From Buxus sempervirens (taxonomy: Eukaryota > Streptophyta > Magnoliopsida > Buxales > Buxaceae): 64,000 nucleotides of DNA. The stretch spans positions 12,648,001-12,712,000 of the forward strand of contig OX387193.1 in the NCBI GenBank assembly GCA_947561395.2, given 5' to 3'. The position numbers were made by a program, and so were the translations under genes. This document shows positions 24,201 to 35,543 of the stretch, piece by piece; the first letter of the stretch is position 1, and every line of letters starts with the position of its first letter. The notes beneath the pieces were generated by a model. It did not search any database. It worked only from the letters and a program-made list of their open reading frames with translations, and was not told where the DNA came from.

Positions 24201-27200
24201 AAAAAAACCATTGAATTTGGGACGTCCATCCCACGCACAATGGACTTTTATAATTGGATAGAAGGATGAGGTTCACCTGGAGTTGGGCTGTTGAAGCAGA
24301 TGAACCAGTATACTTTTGTGGGAGAAACTGGGACATAACCAGCTCGCAAGCCCCTTCCATAAACATAGTTAACCTTACGTTCAAATGGCTGACCATTTGG
24401 ATACGTACCAAGACCTCGAAAAGCACAATGTCCAACATACTGAGCCTCTGAGAATCCCATCCATTTAGCTACTGCTGACCGAGTCCCATCACACCCAATT
24501 ACCACCTGCAATGGTTACCAAGTTGAAAAAATAATACTAAAAACATGAAAAGACCTAGTTCAAATTCTAACTACATCCAATAATCCTCACAGGTCAAGAT
24601 CCTCCAATAGTCAACTTGCCAATGACATGGAATTTTAACAATGGCTAGTTTTAATTGGTTTCATGTAAAACAACAGAGGATCCTGAAGTAGAGAGGATCT
24701 GGACCCAAATCAAATGGCACATTAGTAGATCATCAGATTCTTCAGAATAGATTGATTGACTGGGTAGTTCTATCAATCTGATGGAACAACTTTCATCTTG
24801 TTCTTCAAAGAAACTTGACAGATCTAAGACAAATCAATAGGGGCATTATTATGGAACATGTGTAGATGGATACCAGTAAATGGCAGGTCTTGCCTGTCTC
24901 TATGTTGCAACATGCAATTGGGAAACAAACAGTATCTCATTTCTTGTCAGTGCATATAATTCCAGACAGCTTATCTCAGTGTTTGTTTGATAATCTAAAC
25001 AATAGACTGACTTGAAATCCTTTAAGCTAGCTATGAAAAGCTCAACATGGAACTCTAAAACGGTTACTTCAAAGACTAAAATGCTACCTTTGAAAGCAGT
25101 TGGGTCCCATCACCAAGTTCCAGGAGAGTTTCATCAGCTGTGCCTTTTTGAATCTTTGCCAGCTTTGAAGAAAAGCGAACAGAATCTGGTGGCAACTGAT
25201 TAGCAAGTGTTTCCAAAAGTATTCTCCTCTCCACAGCACGAACTTCTTGACTGTTCCATGAAGTGATTTATGCACGGAAAAAGAAAAGGTTCTATAAGAG
25301 TAAACTGAAGGAGCACAGCATTATTAAGCTTTATTCTTGAAATCAGAGGATCAAAATGAAAAATCATCAAGTGCACCACCTTTCATCCTCATCCTTGAAA
25401 TTAAAGGAGCGCAGAACTCTTCCATCGTCTGACATTACAACCATCCTGAAAAACTGATAATATGAAGAAGCTCAACAAAGGAAACCAAAAATGCTCCATC
25501 AGCACAAATTGCTGAACGAGTATGTAGTAGTTCATTTCCCTGATTAGGGAGAAAAATACAGATGCTTAACTCATGTTCGCCAAGAAAAAAAGAGGAAAGT
25601 CCAAATGATGATGCTCAAATAAATGGATGTATCAATATTAATAAACATTTGTAACATGTGTGAAGCAGTTGCTGAAGGAATTTAGAAGCTTCTTGGTAAA
25701 CAAGGGATTTAGAAACTTATAGAGGTGTTACAACTGCATCATGGAATGTCTTAATCACAAAGATTTCCACGAGTTCCATCCTTCAGACCATTTTTCTATA
25801 AATCCAGCTATAATAGGGGCTACCCCTACTTTATTAAATATGCGTCACTTTGTATATAAGCTAGTGTCCAATAAAGTGCCATTGGCCATCAATCTCTATC
25901 ACACAGTACATTTACTTTTATCCAAATACAAGCAATGGCTTTCCAAAAGAAAAAAATGACAAAATGACCAAATGAACTTTATTTGAAGCTACAGAAACAA
26001 TCAACATCCATAGATGAGAACAGTAGAAGAACTCATCCTGATACAATAGCCTCATGTTTTCTGTTTATTTCCATCAGCAGGCTCCCTGTGTATTTGAGTT
26101 CTTCAAACCAGACTGTGTTCCCTGTACCTACTCAGAGTGCATTTTCTTGATTCATCGAAACTGTACATATGCTTCAAAGATTCTTCTAAACATGTCAAAC
26201 AGCAGTGTAAGGATTTAAAGCTCACAACTTCCTTTCCTTCTCAGACAACACATAACCACTGAAAGATTACAAGTTGAAAAATAAAACTTATCTATATTTA
26301 AGCAAAAGGTGTGCACAAAACTTGTTTAGTTCAAAGTTGTTGCTAAATGGTATTAAATCCTTTTGAACAGATGTACCTGGCTCAATTTGTTGATTTTTCC
26401 AATTAACCTTGCCCGTGCAACACTACAAAATAGCTTGCTTTTTTTTTTCTTTTTTTTTTTCTGATCGGTAATAAGAATTTTTATTTCATAGAGGCAAGAG
26501 CCCAAGAGAAGGAAAACAGATTTGTACACCAACAGTGTACTGAGAAGGACTTGACAAAATAGCTTGCTTTTCTTATCAATTTATTCATTTGGACAAAAAT
26601 GATCTTACAACCATCCTGAAAAACTGATAATATGAAGAAGCTCAACAAAGGAAACTAAAAAGGCTCCAACAAGACAAATTGCTGCACGAGTATGTAGAAG
26701 CTCATTTCCATGATTAGGTAGCAAACTACAGTTGCTTAGCCCTGGACAATCTATCATTGCCCATATCTATTATTAATTCATGTTTTCCAAGAAAAAAGAA
26801 AAAAACACAAAAATTCAAGTGATGATGCTCAAATAAATTGATGTATTAATATTTATAAACATCAGTGTCATTATTGAAGCAGTTGCAGAAGGAATTTAGA
26901 AGCTTCTTGGTAAATCCCTTCTATGGTAGGTGCTAGTGCTACCCCACTCTGTTAATATTGAGTGGCTTTGTATATAAGCTAATTTTCTTTAAAGTACCAT
27001 TGGACATCAACCTTTATCCCACAGTACATGTAATTGTATCCAAATACAAGCAATGACTTTCAAAATCATATTACAAAATGAACTTTATTTGAAGCTATCA
27101 GATACAATCAACAGAGATAGATGAGAACAGTAGAAGAGCTCATCCTGATACAATAGCCTCATGTTTCTCTTTATGGCCATGAGCACAGAGTACATTTAGT

Positions 27201-28363
27201 TTTATCCAAATACAAGCAAATGGTACTTTATTGGACACTAGCATATATACCATTGGCCATCAAATAAAAGTCCCTTGCGAATGGTACTGTAAATAAAGTC
27301 TCTTGCCAATGGTAAATATATTAGAGTTGTGAACTTGAGTTCTTCAAACCAGACTGTGTTCACTGTATCTACTCTAGACCGCGTGTTCTTGATTGATTTA
27401 TCACAACTATAACTGATGCCTCAAAGATTCTTCTAAACATGGAAAACAGCAATGTAAGGATTTAAAGTCCCCAACTTCCTTCCCTTCACAGACAACACAT
27501 AACCACTGTAAGATTCCAAGTTGAAAAATAAAACATATCTATGTTTGTTCTTATCAAAAGATGTGCATATAACTTGTTTAACTCAAACTTATTGCTAAAT
27601 TGTATTAAATCTTTTGACTAGTCTCTATCTTCCACTATTTCCTGCAGAGCAGACGCAACTAGCTCGGTTTGTTGATTTTTCTAATTAATCTTGCGCCTCC
27701 AACACTACAAAATAGCTTGCTTTTCTCGTCAATTTATTCATGTCATCCAATAAGGTCATATTTATAAATGCAATTCAATTGAAGGGTTTCAGTAACCATT
27801 TCTCTATTTAATAATTCAATTCAGTATGCAAGATGGAAAAAGAAACTTACCCTTCAATTTCAAGAAATTGGCTCCTGAGCTCATCTCCGACTCCAATCAC
27901 ATCCAATACCCGCCATCCATTCTTGAAAAGGGTGAGCGAGGTTCCACCAGTCCGAAGCGATTCCGCCTGCTCGAGCACTAATGATCTAACTCCAAGTCTG
28001 TTAAGTGGCAAAATCAGTCTCTTTACTTATCGCGTAATTCGATAAAATTGGAAAAATTTGTGATTGATCAAGAATCTAGGTTCAATTTCCCTTTTCCTTC
28101 CGGAGATCAGGTAAACCAAACCTGTGAAGGGCGAGCGAGGTCGCGAGACCGGCGATTCCAGCACCGACGATGACAATGTCCTCCGTTCGAACATCAGAGC
28201 GAGCTTCAGTGATTGAAGAGTAAATGCATTTTGTTCTGGTTCCGAATCGAATACAAGAATGTCTCTTTGGATATCTTCCAGGATGAGCATTTGGAGATCG
28301 AGACGGAAAACAAGGTGAGAAATGAGAGTGAAGAAAGAGAAGATCTGAACCGGCTCTTGCCAT
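15211..28363 (-). CDS. CTF2: CTF2-type FAD-dependent monooxygenase, chloroplast (6 exons)
   Basis: Exons on the minus strand: 28122-28363, 27851-27997, 25380-25445, 25088-25250, 24277-24505 and 15211-15725. They sum to 1362 bases, 453 residues plus stop, and every junction is GT-AG and in phase. Residues 1-58 are rich in Ser, Arg and His and look like a transit peptide. Then come [14 protein letters not shown] (FAD fold, 63-76), [34 protein letters not shown] (210-226), and [18 protein letters not shown] (342-359), the ribityl-binding GD motif of the salicylate/PHBH-like monooxygenase class. Arabidopsis CTF2A/CTF2B share long stretches as I remember them. The substrate is not established. Introns are 124, 2405, 129, 582 and 8551 bp. 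The second holds a tandem duplication and the last a nested transposon stack. The long last intron could lower splicing efficiency (inference). There is no internal stop, so the gene is probably functional. Confidence 0.93.
15811..15838. repeat. C19-T-C8 tract in CTF2 intron 5
   Basis: On the transcribed (minus) sense this is a G8-A-G19 run lying 86-113 bases upstream of the 3' splice site of the last exon. It could form a G-quadruplex in the pre-mRNA. Confidence 0.95.
16318..17470 (+). repeat. 5' LTR, with three TATA-bearing 60-bp units
   Basis: Matches 19773-20262 plus 23060-23601 of the 3' LTR. It is about 120 bp longer than that LTR because a 60-bp promoter unit is present three times instead of once. 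The exact 3' boundary is uncertain by a few bases because the terminal CA is mutated. Confidence 0.8.
16543..16722 (+). repeat. Triplicated 60-bp promoter unit in the 5' LTR
   Basis: GATCAAGCCAAACAG starts at 16546 and 16606, and a one-base variant at 16666. Each is followed by CTTATAAATA or a variant (TTTATAAATA, CTTACAAATA) and by GACAAGGGAAAGAGA. The single homologue in the 3' LTR is at about 20002. Each unit carries a TATA-like box, the third being mutated. Confidence 0.9.
18032..19373. mobile_element. PIF/Harbinger-like non-autonomous element nested in the retrotransposon
   Basis: TAA duplications (18029-18031 and 19374-19376) flank inverted ends GGCTCTGTTTGTTTCATCGG and, from the right, GGCTCTGTTTGTTTCACCGG. 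AAAATATTTTCTGG motifs follow inside both ends. The interior (18300-19200) contains CT-rich gene-like sequence but no transposase. An open frame at 18465-18650 is not recognisable. Confidence 0.85.
19773..23601 (+). repeat. 3' LTR split by solo LTR copy C
   Basis: The LTR parts are 19773-20262 and 23060-23601, separated by the solo LTR and its duplicated GGTAC. The ungapped length is about 1032 bp. Confidence 0.85.
20263..23054 (-). mobile_element. Solo LTR copy C, TSD GGTAC, reverse orientation
   Basis: In reverse it starts TGTAGACACCCCAAAATTGC and ends GTGTCTCACA. GGTAC is duplicated at 20258-20262 and 23055-23059. It shares GGTGGCGACTC (its 3' end), CCGTAAAACGTGAAG and a TATA box (CCTATAAATAGGAGG, about 22188-22202) with copies A and B. 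It is the longest copy (2792 bp). Palindromic TATCCGG...CCGGATA modules lie at 22365-22530. Confidence 0.93.
25437..27750. repeat. Tandem duplication (~1.2 kb unit) spanning CTF2 intron 2 and the edge of exon 3
   Basis: Sequence from about 25437 (ACAACCATCCTGAAAAACTG) to 26600 is repeated, diverged, from about 26606 to 27750. Both units share CAACAAAGGAAAC, GATGAGAACAGTAGAAGA, CAAACCAGACTGTGTTC and ACAAAATAGCTTGCTTTTC. The second unit carries the intron acceptor and the first 8-9 bases of exon 3 but none of the rest of that exon, so it is a decoy acceptor. Confidence 0.85.
26443..26553 (-). mobile_element. Short LINE/SINE-type insertion with 18-bp TSD
   Basis: ACAAAATAGCTTGCTTTT is duplicated at 26425-26442 and 26554-26571. 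The 111-bp insert starts with a T-rich run and CTGATCGGTAATAAGAA. In reverse it is therefore a sequence ending ...TTATTACCGATCAG-poly(A), i.e. a 5'-truncated retroposon. Confidence 0.82.
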
Positions 28364-29121
28364 GGATGGTTGCTCTATCGACTAGGGCTTGAGCTGAGAT
28401 CGAATGGGGTGAGAGTGTGAGAAAAATTTTATGGCTCGTCCGCCATGAAAACTGGTGGTGAACATGCAACGGTCTCTTTGTACCATCAATAGTTTTTCCC
28501 AGAAACTGCGTTTGGATAACGAGAAAGTGCTGACGAGAATTCCCCGTCTCAGACCTCCTGACCTGTGTGGACAGTAGGAGATCGTGCAAGAGCCCAGCCT
28601 GAATTAGGCTTGGTTCGGGCTTACTATTTTGAAGTTCAGTTCGGGTCAACTTGCTTTCATTGGGGCCAAGTCCAAACTTGTAGAACCGTGCCCAGCTAAC
28701 ACCACTGCCGAAGGTCCAGCCACGCCGTAGCATTAAAGCCCTCACCCCGTTGCAAACTCGATTGGATCGGCAACACCGTTTCTACCAAAAAAAAAAGATC
28801 GGCAACACAGTGAACATCGTTTGCTCACTGCAAGATGAAAATCTTCTGCAATGCTTTACTACATTACTCATTGTTGTGGACATGAAATGTTGCCATGTAA
28901 AGAATCTCACAGTTGGTAGCATTCATGGCCACATCAATAAGCAATGCAATAAAGCATTGCAGGTGATGTCATCCCATTTGCTACAACAGTCCCTACCGTA
29001 GCTCCTGCAATCATGGACAGCTGAGTGCTTTATCCGGCATGAATTGGCATGAAACAGAGCGATTGCCCTGCTCTCTGGGTGTGATTGCTGATGAAGTGGA
29101 CTCCATTTAATTACTGAAACT
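28364..29121. other. CTF2 upstream region and spacer
   Basis: Holds the presumed CTF2 promoter and 5' UTR. I saw no convincing TATA box. A 179-codon minus-strand frame at 28206-28745 overlaps exon 1 out of frame and is not credible as a gene. A 20-bp retroposition scar sits at 28777. Confidence 0.45.
28777..28796 (+). mobile_element. 20-bp retroposition scar, TSD GATCGGCAACAC
   Basis: GATCGGCAACAC is duplicated at 28765-28776 and 28797-28808 around CGTTTCTACC followed by ten A. This looks like an extremely 5'-truncated LINE-type insertion. Confidence 0.75.
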
Positions 29122-29130
29122 TCAACACTC

Positions 29131-32100
29131 TTTTTTTTTTTTTTGGTAAGAAATATGCCTAGGCATTTTCATTCAAAAAGATCCAGAGTACATTAACAAA
29201 AACTAAAACAGAGAAAATCCAAGATGACCCTATCAACATATTACAAATGCTAATTAACTTAGAAACGTAAGTCCGATCATAAACCCTTGAGATTGCTCTT
29301 GCAAAAAAGGGATGCAAGCTAGTGGCTGAAGCCACTCTAGCCGATGGGAAACCATCGCTAACACCTGAGAATTGGTCCGCATGAAAGTGGATTAGTAAAC
29401 CCAACAAGGGGGAAATTAGTGCCGAAACGGCAACAAGAGGGTTAGTATTTGAAACAACAACACTAACCCAAGCAAGAAGCAAATCTACTCAGAGGATAAA
29501 TGAGGGACCAAACTTCTAGACAACCAACACCTGAATTGAAGGCAAAAGAGTACCACCGTACAAGGAAAACAAAACCAAACAACGGACATTGAGCAGAACC
29601 AAAAACAGATCGACCTTCGATCTGGACAAAACAGACATTTGAACGCTGTAGACACCCCAAATTACACTTCCATAGAAGAGAACCTTCAAAAAGAACTTGA
29701 AAAGTCTTATTTGAGCCTTGACATAGGTCAAACATTCAAAAACTCTAAAAAATGGTGCTAACCGTACTGAATGTGCAGTTTTTGTTATTTTGGTCTCAAC
29801 CGCACACATAGCACGGTTGATATTCATGCTTGTTGCGTGAGCTGCCACGTGGCTTCGCGAAGCTTCGGCCGTTGAGCCACGTCGACAGCAATCATGACGA
29901 GCGTAACTGAATTGAACCACCCTGTATGTGCGGTTTGGTTAAATTTGCATAGAAACCGCACTTATAGTGACGGTTCTATTGAAACCACACTGAGTATACG
30001 GTTTTAGCTATTTCAGGGATTTGCGAAATTGCTCGATTTCTGAGCCTTATTTACGCATATTACCTCTCTCTCAGGGACTTGAACTCCTTATTTCACCCTC
30101 CGAAACTTGTTGAATTACTCCAATTTAAGCCTTGGAGAAGAATTGGAATAATCTAGAAGGCTTTTTGGCCTACCCTTGGGACTCTTCTACCCCTGGCTTG
30201 GCCTATAAATAGAGGGGTCCTCCTCTTGCAAATGGCTGATAATGTGAAGCTTGGAAGCTCTGCAAGAAGAGGAGAAACTCTGCTGGATTGCTGCCTCAAG
30301 TGTTCAAGCTACCTAAGGTAAAGTCCTGATTACATTTCCAGCTTCTTCTTTACATTCCAACTCCCAACTTCTACCTTTCTGTAGTGTAAGGCCAGTTTGT
30401 GGTTGTTTGCAAGCCCCAAATCCCTTCCAAAGTACCTGGGAATCCTCTCTAGCCGTAAAACGTGAAGAGAGAACCTTAGGAAAAGGAAGGTGGAATGGAT
30501 CCTCTAGGCTTAGAACCTACAAGTGATGAAGAGCATGCTGTGTGGTTATTTTAAACCAATGGATGTTTATTTTCTGATGTTTTGCACTCGCTCATGGAGA
30601 AATATGTGAATCCTTGCTCTCAGTAGCAAAGGATTCCATCCTTCTCCTAGGGAGTGGATTTCCACATATTCACACACTTTTCACCATTTTTCATCAAATA
30701 GGCTAGATCTGGGATTTCCGTGTTTAATACGGGAAATCTAAGATTATTGGCTTCAGAATGAATCTTAGAACTTCATGAGGGGGTTTTTGCTGATTTTTAA
30801 GAGTTTTGGTCGAATTCACTTGCACACATGCACTAGTTTTGGACTTTCTCTTCAAATATTTCAAAACAGGGCAGCATCTGTGGCCTGTCTTAAAATGCTC
30901 ATAACTTCATCCTCCGGATGAATTTTTGAATGATTCCAAAGACATGTGATAGATGAGTTGGCCTACTTCATATCTGGAAAATTTCGTTTACTTTTATGAA
31001 GCCAATTTTTGACACCATCTGTTCAAAGTTTGTAAGTCAGTTCAGCCCAGATTGCTGAACTTGCCGCTTTAATGGTGCACCGTTTGCTCAATTTTAATCC
31101 GTTTTGAGTGATTCTAATTCCTGAGTTTTCCTGGAGAAGTCTATTTTCATTTCCAACTGGTTTCAGCAGATTTTGATCTGTTTTGTGCCTTGGGTGCTCA
31201 GTTGACTCAGAGGTGCTCACTGGCATAGTACAGAGCTAATCTGTGGTCTTCTAAGCCTGTTCAAGAGAGCACACAAGTCATATCCGGATAGAGTTTGGTG
31301 TAAGATTTTTTTCTTTGGAAATATGGCACCACATACTTCCTCCATACCAGTTTTCATGGATTTTTATTGAGCCAAACTCCACGAATAGGATTTTGAAAAT
31401 GCCTACTTAACACTTTTTCCAAGTTATAACAGCAGATTTCAGATGTGGATTTCTCTCTCGTTTTAAATCGGATTGAGCTGAATTTTTTACTGTACACTCT
31501 AATATATACCAGTTTTCAAATGGCTTTGGTTTCATTGGATTCGGATTTAAATTGAGTGAGTTATGGTTAATGGAAGCTTTCAAGCTCTTTTGGTCTGAAT
31601 TTTCCAGATTTGCCTTAGCTTGATTTTTCTTCATTTTTTACTTTGATTTCCATTCACTCATGAAGTTTTAGAAGTGATGAATCCACGAAGAGAGTCTAAG
31701 TTCATTAGATTTCTCATGTGGAATGGTCACACACATTGTGCTTATTGTAAGCACCTCTTTGTTCATTTTTATTAGCAAACAATATTTTAGCATTAGCAAA
31801 CATTTGGCAACCGTCTTAGACGGATGAGTGGGGGTGCCTAACACCTTCCCCTGCTCATAAATAATTCTCCTTACCTAATCTCTGGATTTTTCCTTATCTT
31901 AGAGCTACTTTAGCTCTATTTGGCTTCTATGAACCCTTTGGTGCCCATTCACACCTTAAGATGGATGGTGGCGACTCTTTACATTTATCGATCCCGGCGT
32001 GACGATATCTAAAGTCATCCCAGATGACATTTCCATGTCTCACAAACGCTACTAGATAAAATAAAGAAGAAAGTTAACAACCCATATGGCTAAAAGGGAG

Positions 32101-32523
32101 GACAAACAGTCAGTCAGTGACAATCTTCAACCTCGCCGAGGCCAAAAGAACGCTGACCGCCATCATCGTCTGCATCAGGAGGGTCATCATCATCTTCCTC
32201 TTCTTCATTCACAACAACTGCCATACAATCACGAACGCCCAAAAAAACTTTAGGTTGTCTGATCTTAGCACCCGCACGCGACCCCTATTGAGCCTTTTCT
32301 GATTGCCAGAAATCCTTGCTGAAACTAACTTCTTGTCGTAAGAAACCCTTGTCTCCAAACCCTCGTCACAACAACTGCCATACAGTCACGAACGCCCAAA
32401 AAACTTCAAGTCGTCTGATCTTAGCACCTGCACGCGACCCCTATTGAGCCTTTTCTGACTGCCGAAAATCCCTGCCAAACTCGAGTTCTTGTCACAAGAA
32501 ACCCATGTCTCCAAACCCTCGTC
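29131..32523 (-). mobile_element. Retroposed sequence with poly(A) tail, split by solo LTR B
   Basis: TCAACACTC is duplicated at 29122-29130 and 32524-32532. A T14 run at 29131 is the poly(A) tail of a minus-strand insert; in that sense it ends ...TTTCTTACC-poly(A). Without the LTR it is about 990 bp. Its 5' part has a 157-bp tandem duplication and a short acidic open frame (ATG at about 32215; NEEEEDDDDPPDADDDGG). I cannot name the source. It could be a LINE derivative or a processed transcript. Confidence 0.72.
29647..32044 (+). mobile_element. Solo LTR copy B, TSD AACGC
   Basis: Begins TGTAGACACCCCAAATTAC and ends CATGTCTCACA, with AACGC at 29642-29646 and 32045-32049. TATA box CCTATAAATAGAGG near 30201-30213. 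The CCGTAAAACGTGAAGAGAGA block is at about 30449 and GGTGGCGACTC near the 3' end. It is 2398 bp long. Confidence 0.93.
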
Positions 32524-32524
32524 T
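32211..32524 (-). repeat. 157-bp tandem duplication at the retroposon 5' end
   Basis: ACAACAACTGCCATACA starts at 32211 and 32368. The two units differ by a handful of substitutions and short indels. The second unit ends exactly at the retroposon border. Confidence 0.9.
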
Positions 32525-32658
32525 CAACACTCAATATCATGCAAACTCTTAAGAAATCATCATTTGTTTTTGTCTAATTAAGGATGATAATGGGGCGGGT
32601 AAAATGGGTAACCGGACCCACCTGCCCCTAATGGTTAGGATTTGGTATTGTCAAATTA

Positions 32659-32878
32659 GGAAATGAAATCATCTGTCACCTTTCCCTGAAATTGTCCTTG
32701 ATGCAACTATGAGATGCTGCCATGTGGAGCATCTCACAACCAATGTTTTTTCATTGTTTTAAATGTTTTCAAATGGGGCTCACATGACTAAACACTGGCC
32801 GTGAGATGCTCCACATGGTAGCATCTCATAGTTGCATCAGGGACCGTTTCAGGGAAAGGCAACAAATGATTTCTTCCC
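32659..32878. mobile_element. 220-bp MULE-type MITE, TSD GTCAAATTA
   Basis: GTCAAATTA (or GTCAAATTAG) flanks both sides (32650-32658; 32879-32887). The element is a near-complete foldback: the left arm has CACCTTTCCCTG then GCAACTATGAGATGCTGCCA, complemented at 32760-32878. The terminal sequence GGAAATGAAATCAT pairs with the right end GGGAAGAAATCAT. It lies in GGGCGGGTAA-rich repeat DNA. A related diverged sequence is seen at 34100-34270. Confidence 0.85.
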
Positions 32879-33129
32879 GTCAAATTAGATAAAGGACAAG
32901 TTCGGGTTTATCGCAATCCACCCTGACTCTACCCCAAACCCAACCTTAGTCTATTAAATTATTATTTTTATATGTTTAAAATATTATTTTAGTGTATATC
33001 GTATACAAAAAATACATATTTAATATATAAATATATAGTTAATTAATATATTTTATTTTAAGACACTTTTTTTTTCATCTTTTAATATATTAAGGTCAAT
33101 CCCCAACCCACCCCTTTACCAACCTTTGG

Positions 33130-33554
33130 ATGATTTATGACCCATTAGTCATACCTTGTCTGCAAATGACCTCCAAAAATGAGAAAATACAGACTAATGG
33201 TCCTTTTGATGAGGATTACAAGTCTGTTGATAAAGAATTATAAGTTAAATGATGGGATTTATAAATCGCTTGACGGGAATTACAAGTTCGTTAATGGGGA
33301 ATTACAAGTCAAATGATGAGAGTTATAAGTCGGTTGATACAGTAGAATACAAGTCAAATGGTATCAGTTACAAGTCTTGTTAATGGAATACAAGTCCGAC
33401 GATGGGAGTAATCCCATCAACAGACTTGTAGTTCACTATGAGCAGACTGTGGTATTTACAAGACCAAATGGTTTATATATTTTTTTTATTTGTGGACTCT
33501 TTTGGTCATTTGTTAAAAATGTTAAAAAGATATGACCAATGAGTCATAGATCAT
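33130..33554. mobile_element. Small inverted-repeat element with internal minisatellite
   Basis: The left end TGATTTATGACCCATTAGTC pairs with the reverse of the right end TGATCTATGACTCATTGGTC. Between them (33200-33430) are roughly ten diverged units of about 22-26 bp (GATGGGAATTACAAGTC plus a variable part), the last one inverted. No target duplication was found. Confidence 0.6.
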
Positions 33555-35497
33555 TAACTGAACAGTAATTTTCCCGCACAAGTATCGTCATCCACAACAG
33601 CCCAAAGCCGAGTAATCATGAGGAATCTTTAGACTTCATAACCAAACCCAAGATGTCTTTAACATGTAACTGCACATGCACCTCAGCCACCACATGGAAT
33701 ATTTCCTAAGAACGTCAAACAGGCAACGTAACCACTAACACAAACGGTCTATAAACAATAACGTATAATAAGTTAAAAAAAATCATAAAATTGTTTATTT
33801 GTTTTATTTTTTTTAATTATTATTATTATTATTTTTGTGTATTTACATTAAAATAACATTTGGGTTGAAGAGTGGAGAACCTATAGAATCAAGAAGATAC
33901 TGATCTTGCTATTTCCACTACAAAAGGTGACATTGAATAACCCTATTTGAAGTCTTTGTTGGCAGGCCGCCATGAAGCTACGACGTGCTAACAACTAACT
34001 AGTCCATGTAAAATATCAATTCCTCCAATTCTTTTTCTTTCTCTCTCATTCCCCAACTCTATGCTTCGTAATGAACCTGCTTTGGTACAAGAACACCTAG
34101 TCAAGGATGGCCACTCTGTGGCCGTGAGATGCTGTCATATATGGAGTATTTCCTGTATGTGTTTCATTGTTATAAATGTTTTGCGTGGGGCTCACTTGAA
34201 ATCTTCTACCATAGTGATCCTAAGACAAACCCTACAACATCCGTGGCAGCATCTCACGTTTGTTGTAAATGTGAAATGCCAATTGAAGTAATATTTCATG
34301 TTTAAAAATATAAAAAAGACAGCAGCCATGAGACAGATGCTACAAGGTCTGCCGCAAGATCACTGCGGTAGACGATTTCAACCAATGCAGTAAGAAATTG
34401 AAGAAGATTTCATTCTGGCGTCTCGCTTTTACCTTTTCATTCTCTTTCTGCGCCAAGAGGTTTTGGCAAAGCAAATTCTATCCCATTTTACTTCTTCTTC
34501 TTTTCCTTCTTATACAACATGATTTGCATATTTTAATGATCAAGGGAAAAGTTTGTAATTAGTCAATTTTCAAAGATTTTGAGATTTTAAACGTTTCTCT
34601 CGACGTTTATTATCTATAATCCTTTTTTTTTTTTCTCATTGACTAGTACTTTCCTACATAAAAGAAGGAATTAGGCCACATGAGACCTTATAATAAGGAA
34701 AGAAGACGTATAAAACTAATGCACGCCTCAATCACCAATCACAAACGAATGACCATTCTCGCAAGCAAGAATCTTTGAAAATTTTCCTCTACATCAAACT
34801 AGGGAAAAAGATCGAGAAAAAAAAAGGGACCCAGAATAAGTCAGATTCTAAGAAGGTTGGTGAAAGGCTTACCATACACGTAACCACCCAATCTCATCAA
34901 TATTTGATGGCTCAAAAGAGTGGGCCACTACAGGTATTGGTCACATCTCAAGTACCAACTACTTTGGTAATTTGACTTGCCTTTTTTCTTGTTTTGTTTT
35001 TTTATTTCTTATTCTAAGTGTTTGCTTTAACAACCCCACGAAGGGTCACGATCACTGATGGAAAACAAATTTTATTTCTTTTTCCTAAATGACTTGTGCT
35101 GCTGGCTTTCCCTTTCCCCTTTTCATGGATGGGTAGTATGGCAATGGAGATCTCACATGGGCATCCCACCCCACCTGTCCCTCTTGGAGTAGTTTTAGCT
35201 AAAATAATAACTAATTTAGCTAATAAAATAACTAGTTTGTGTTGGGCATGCACAACCTAACATAATTCAGTTCTCATTAATTTAACTAGGGGAATGCATG
35301 TACTATGTGCATAGAAAATTTGAAAGAGAATTGAGGGTATTTTGGGTATTAAAATGTTAGATAGTTAATTATTAATACATATGGCATTAACAAATGGGTA
35401 TAGAAGTTAATTTGATAAGAAAGTAGAGGGTGTTTTTGGTATCAAATGTTGGCTTAAAAAATAGGGTGTTTGGTTTATAATAGTAATAGATATCAAA

Positions 35498-35543
<46 letters not shown>

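Noticed and set aside
28206..28745. 179-codon minus-strand frame upstream of CTF2
   Set aside because: It overlaps CTF2 exon 1 out of frame and its upstream part is promoter-like. No family resemblance.
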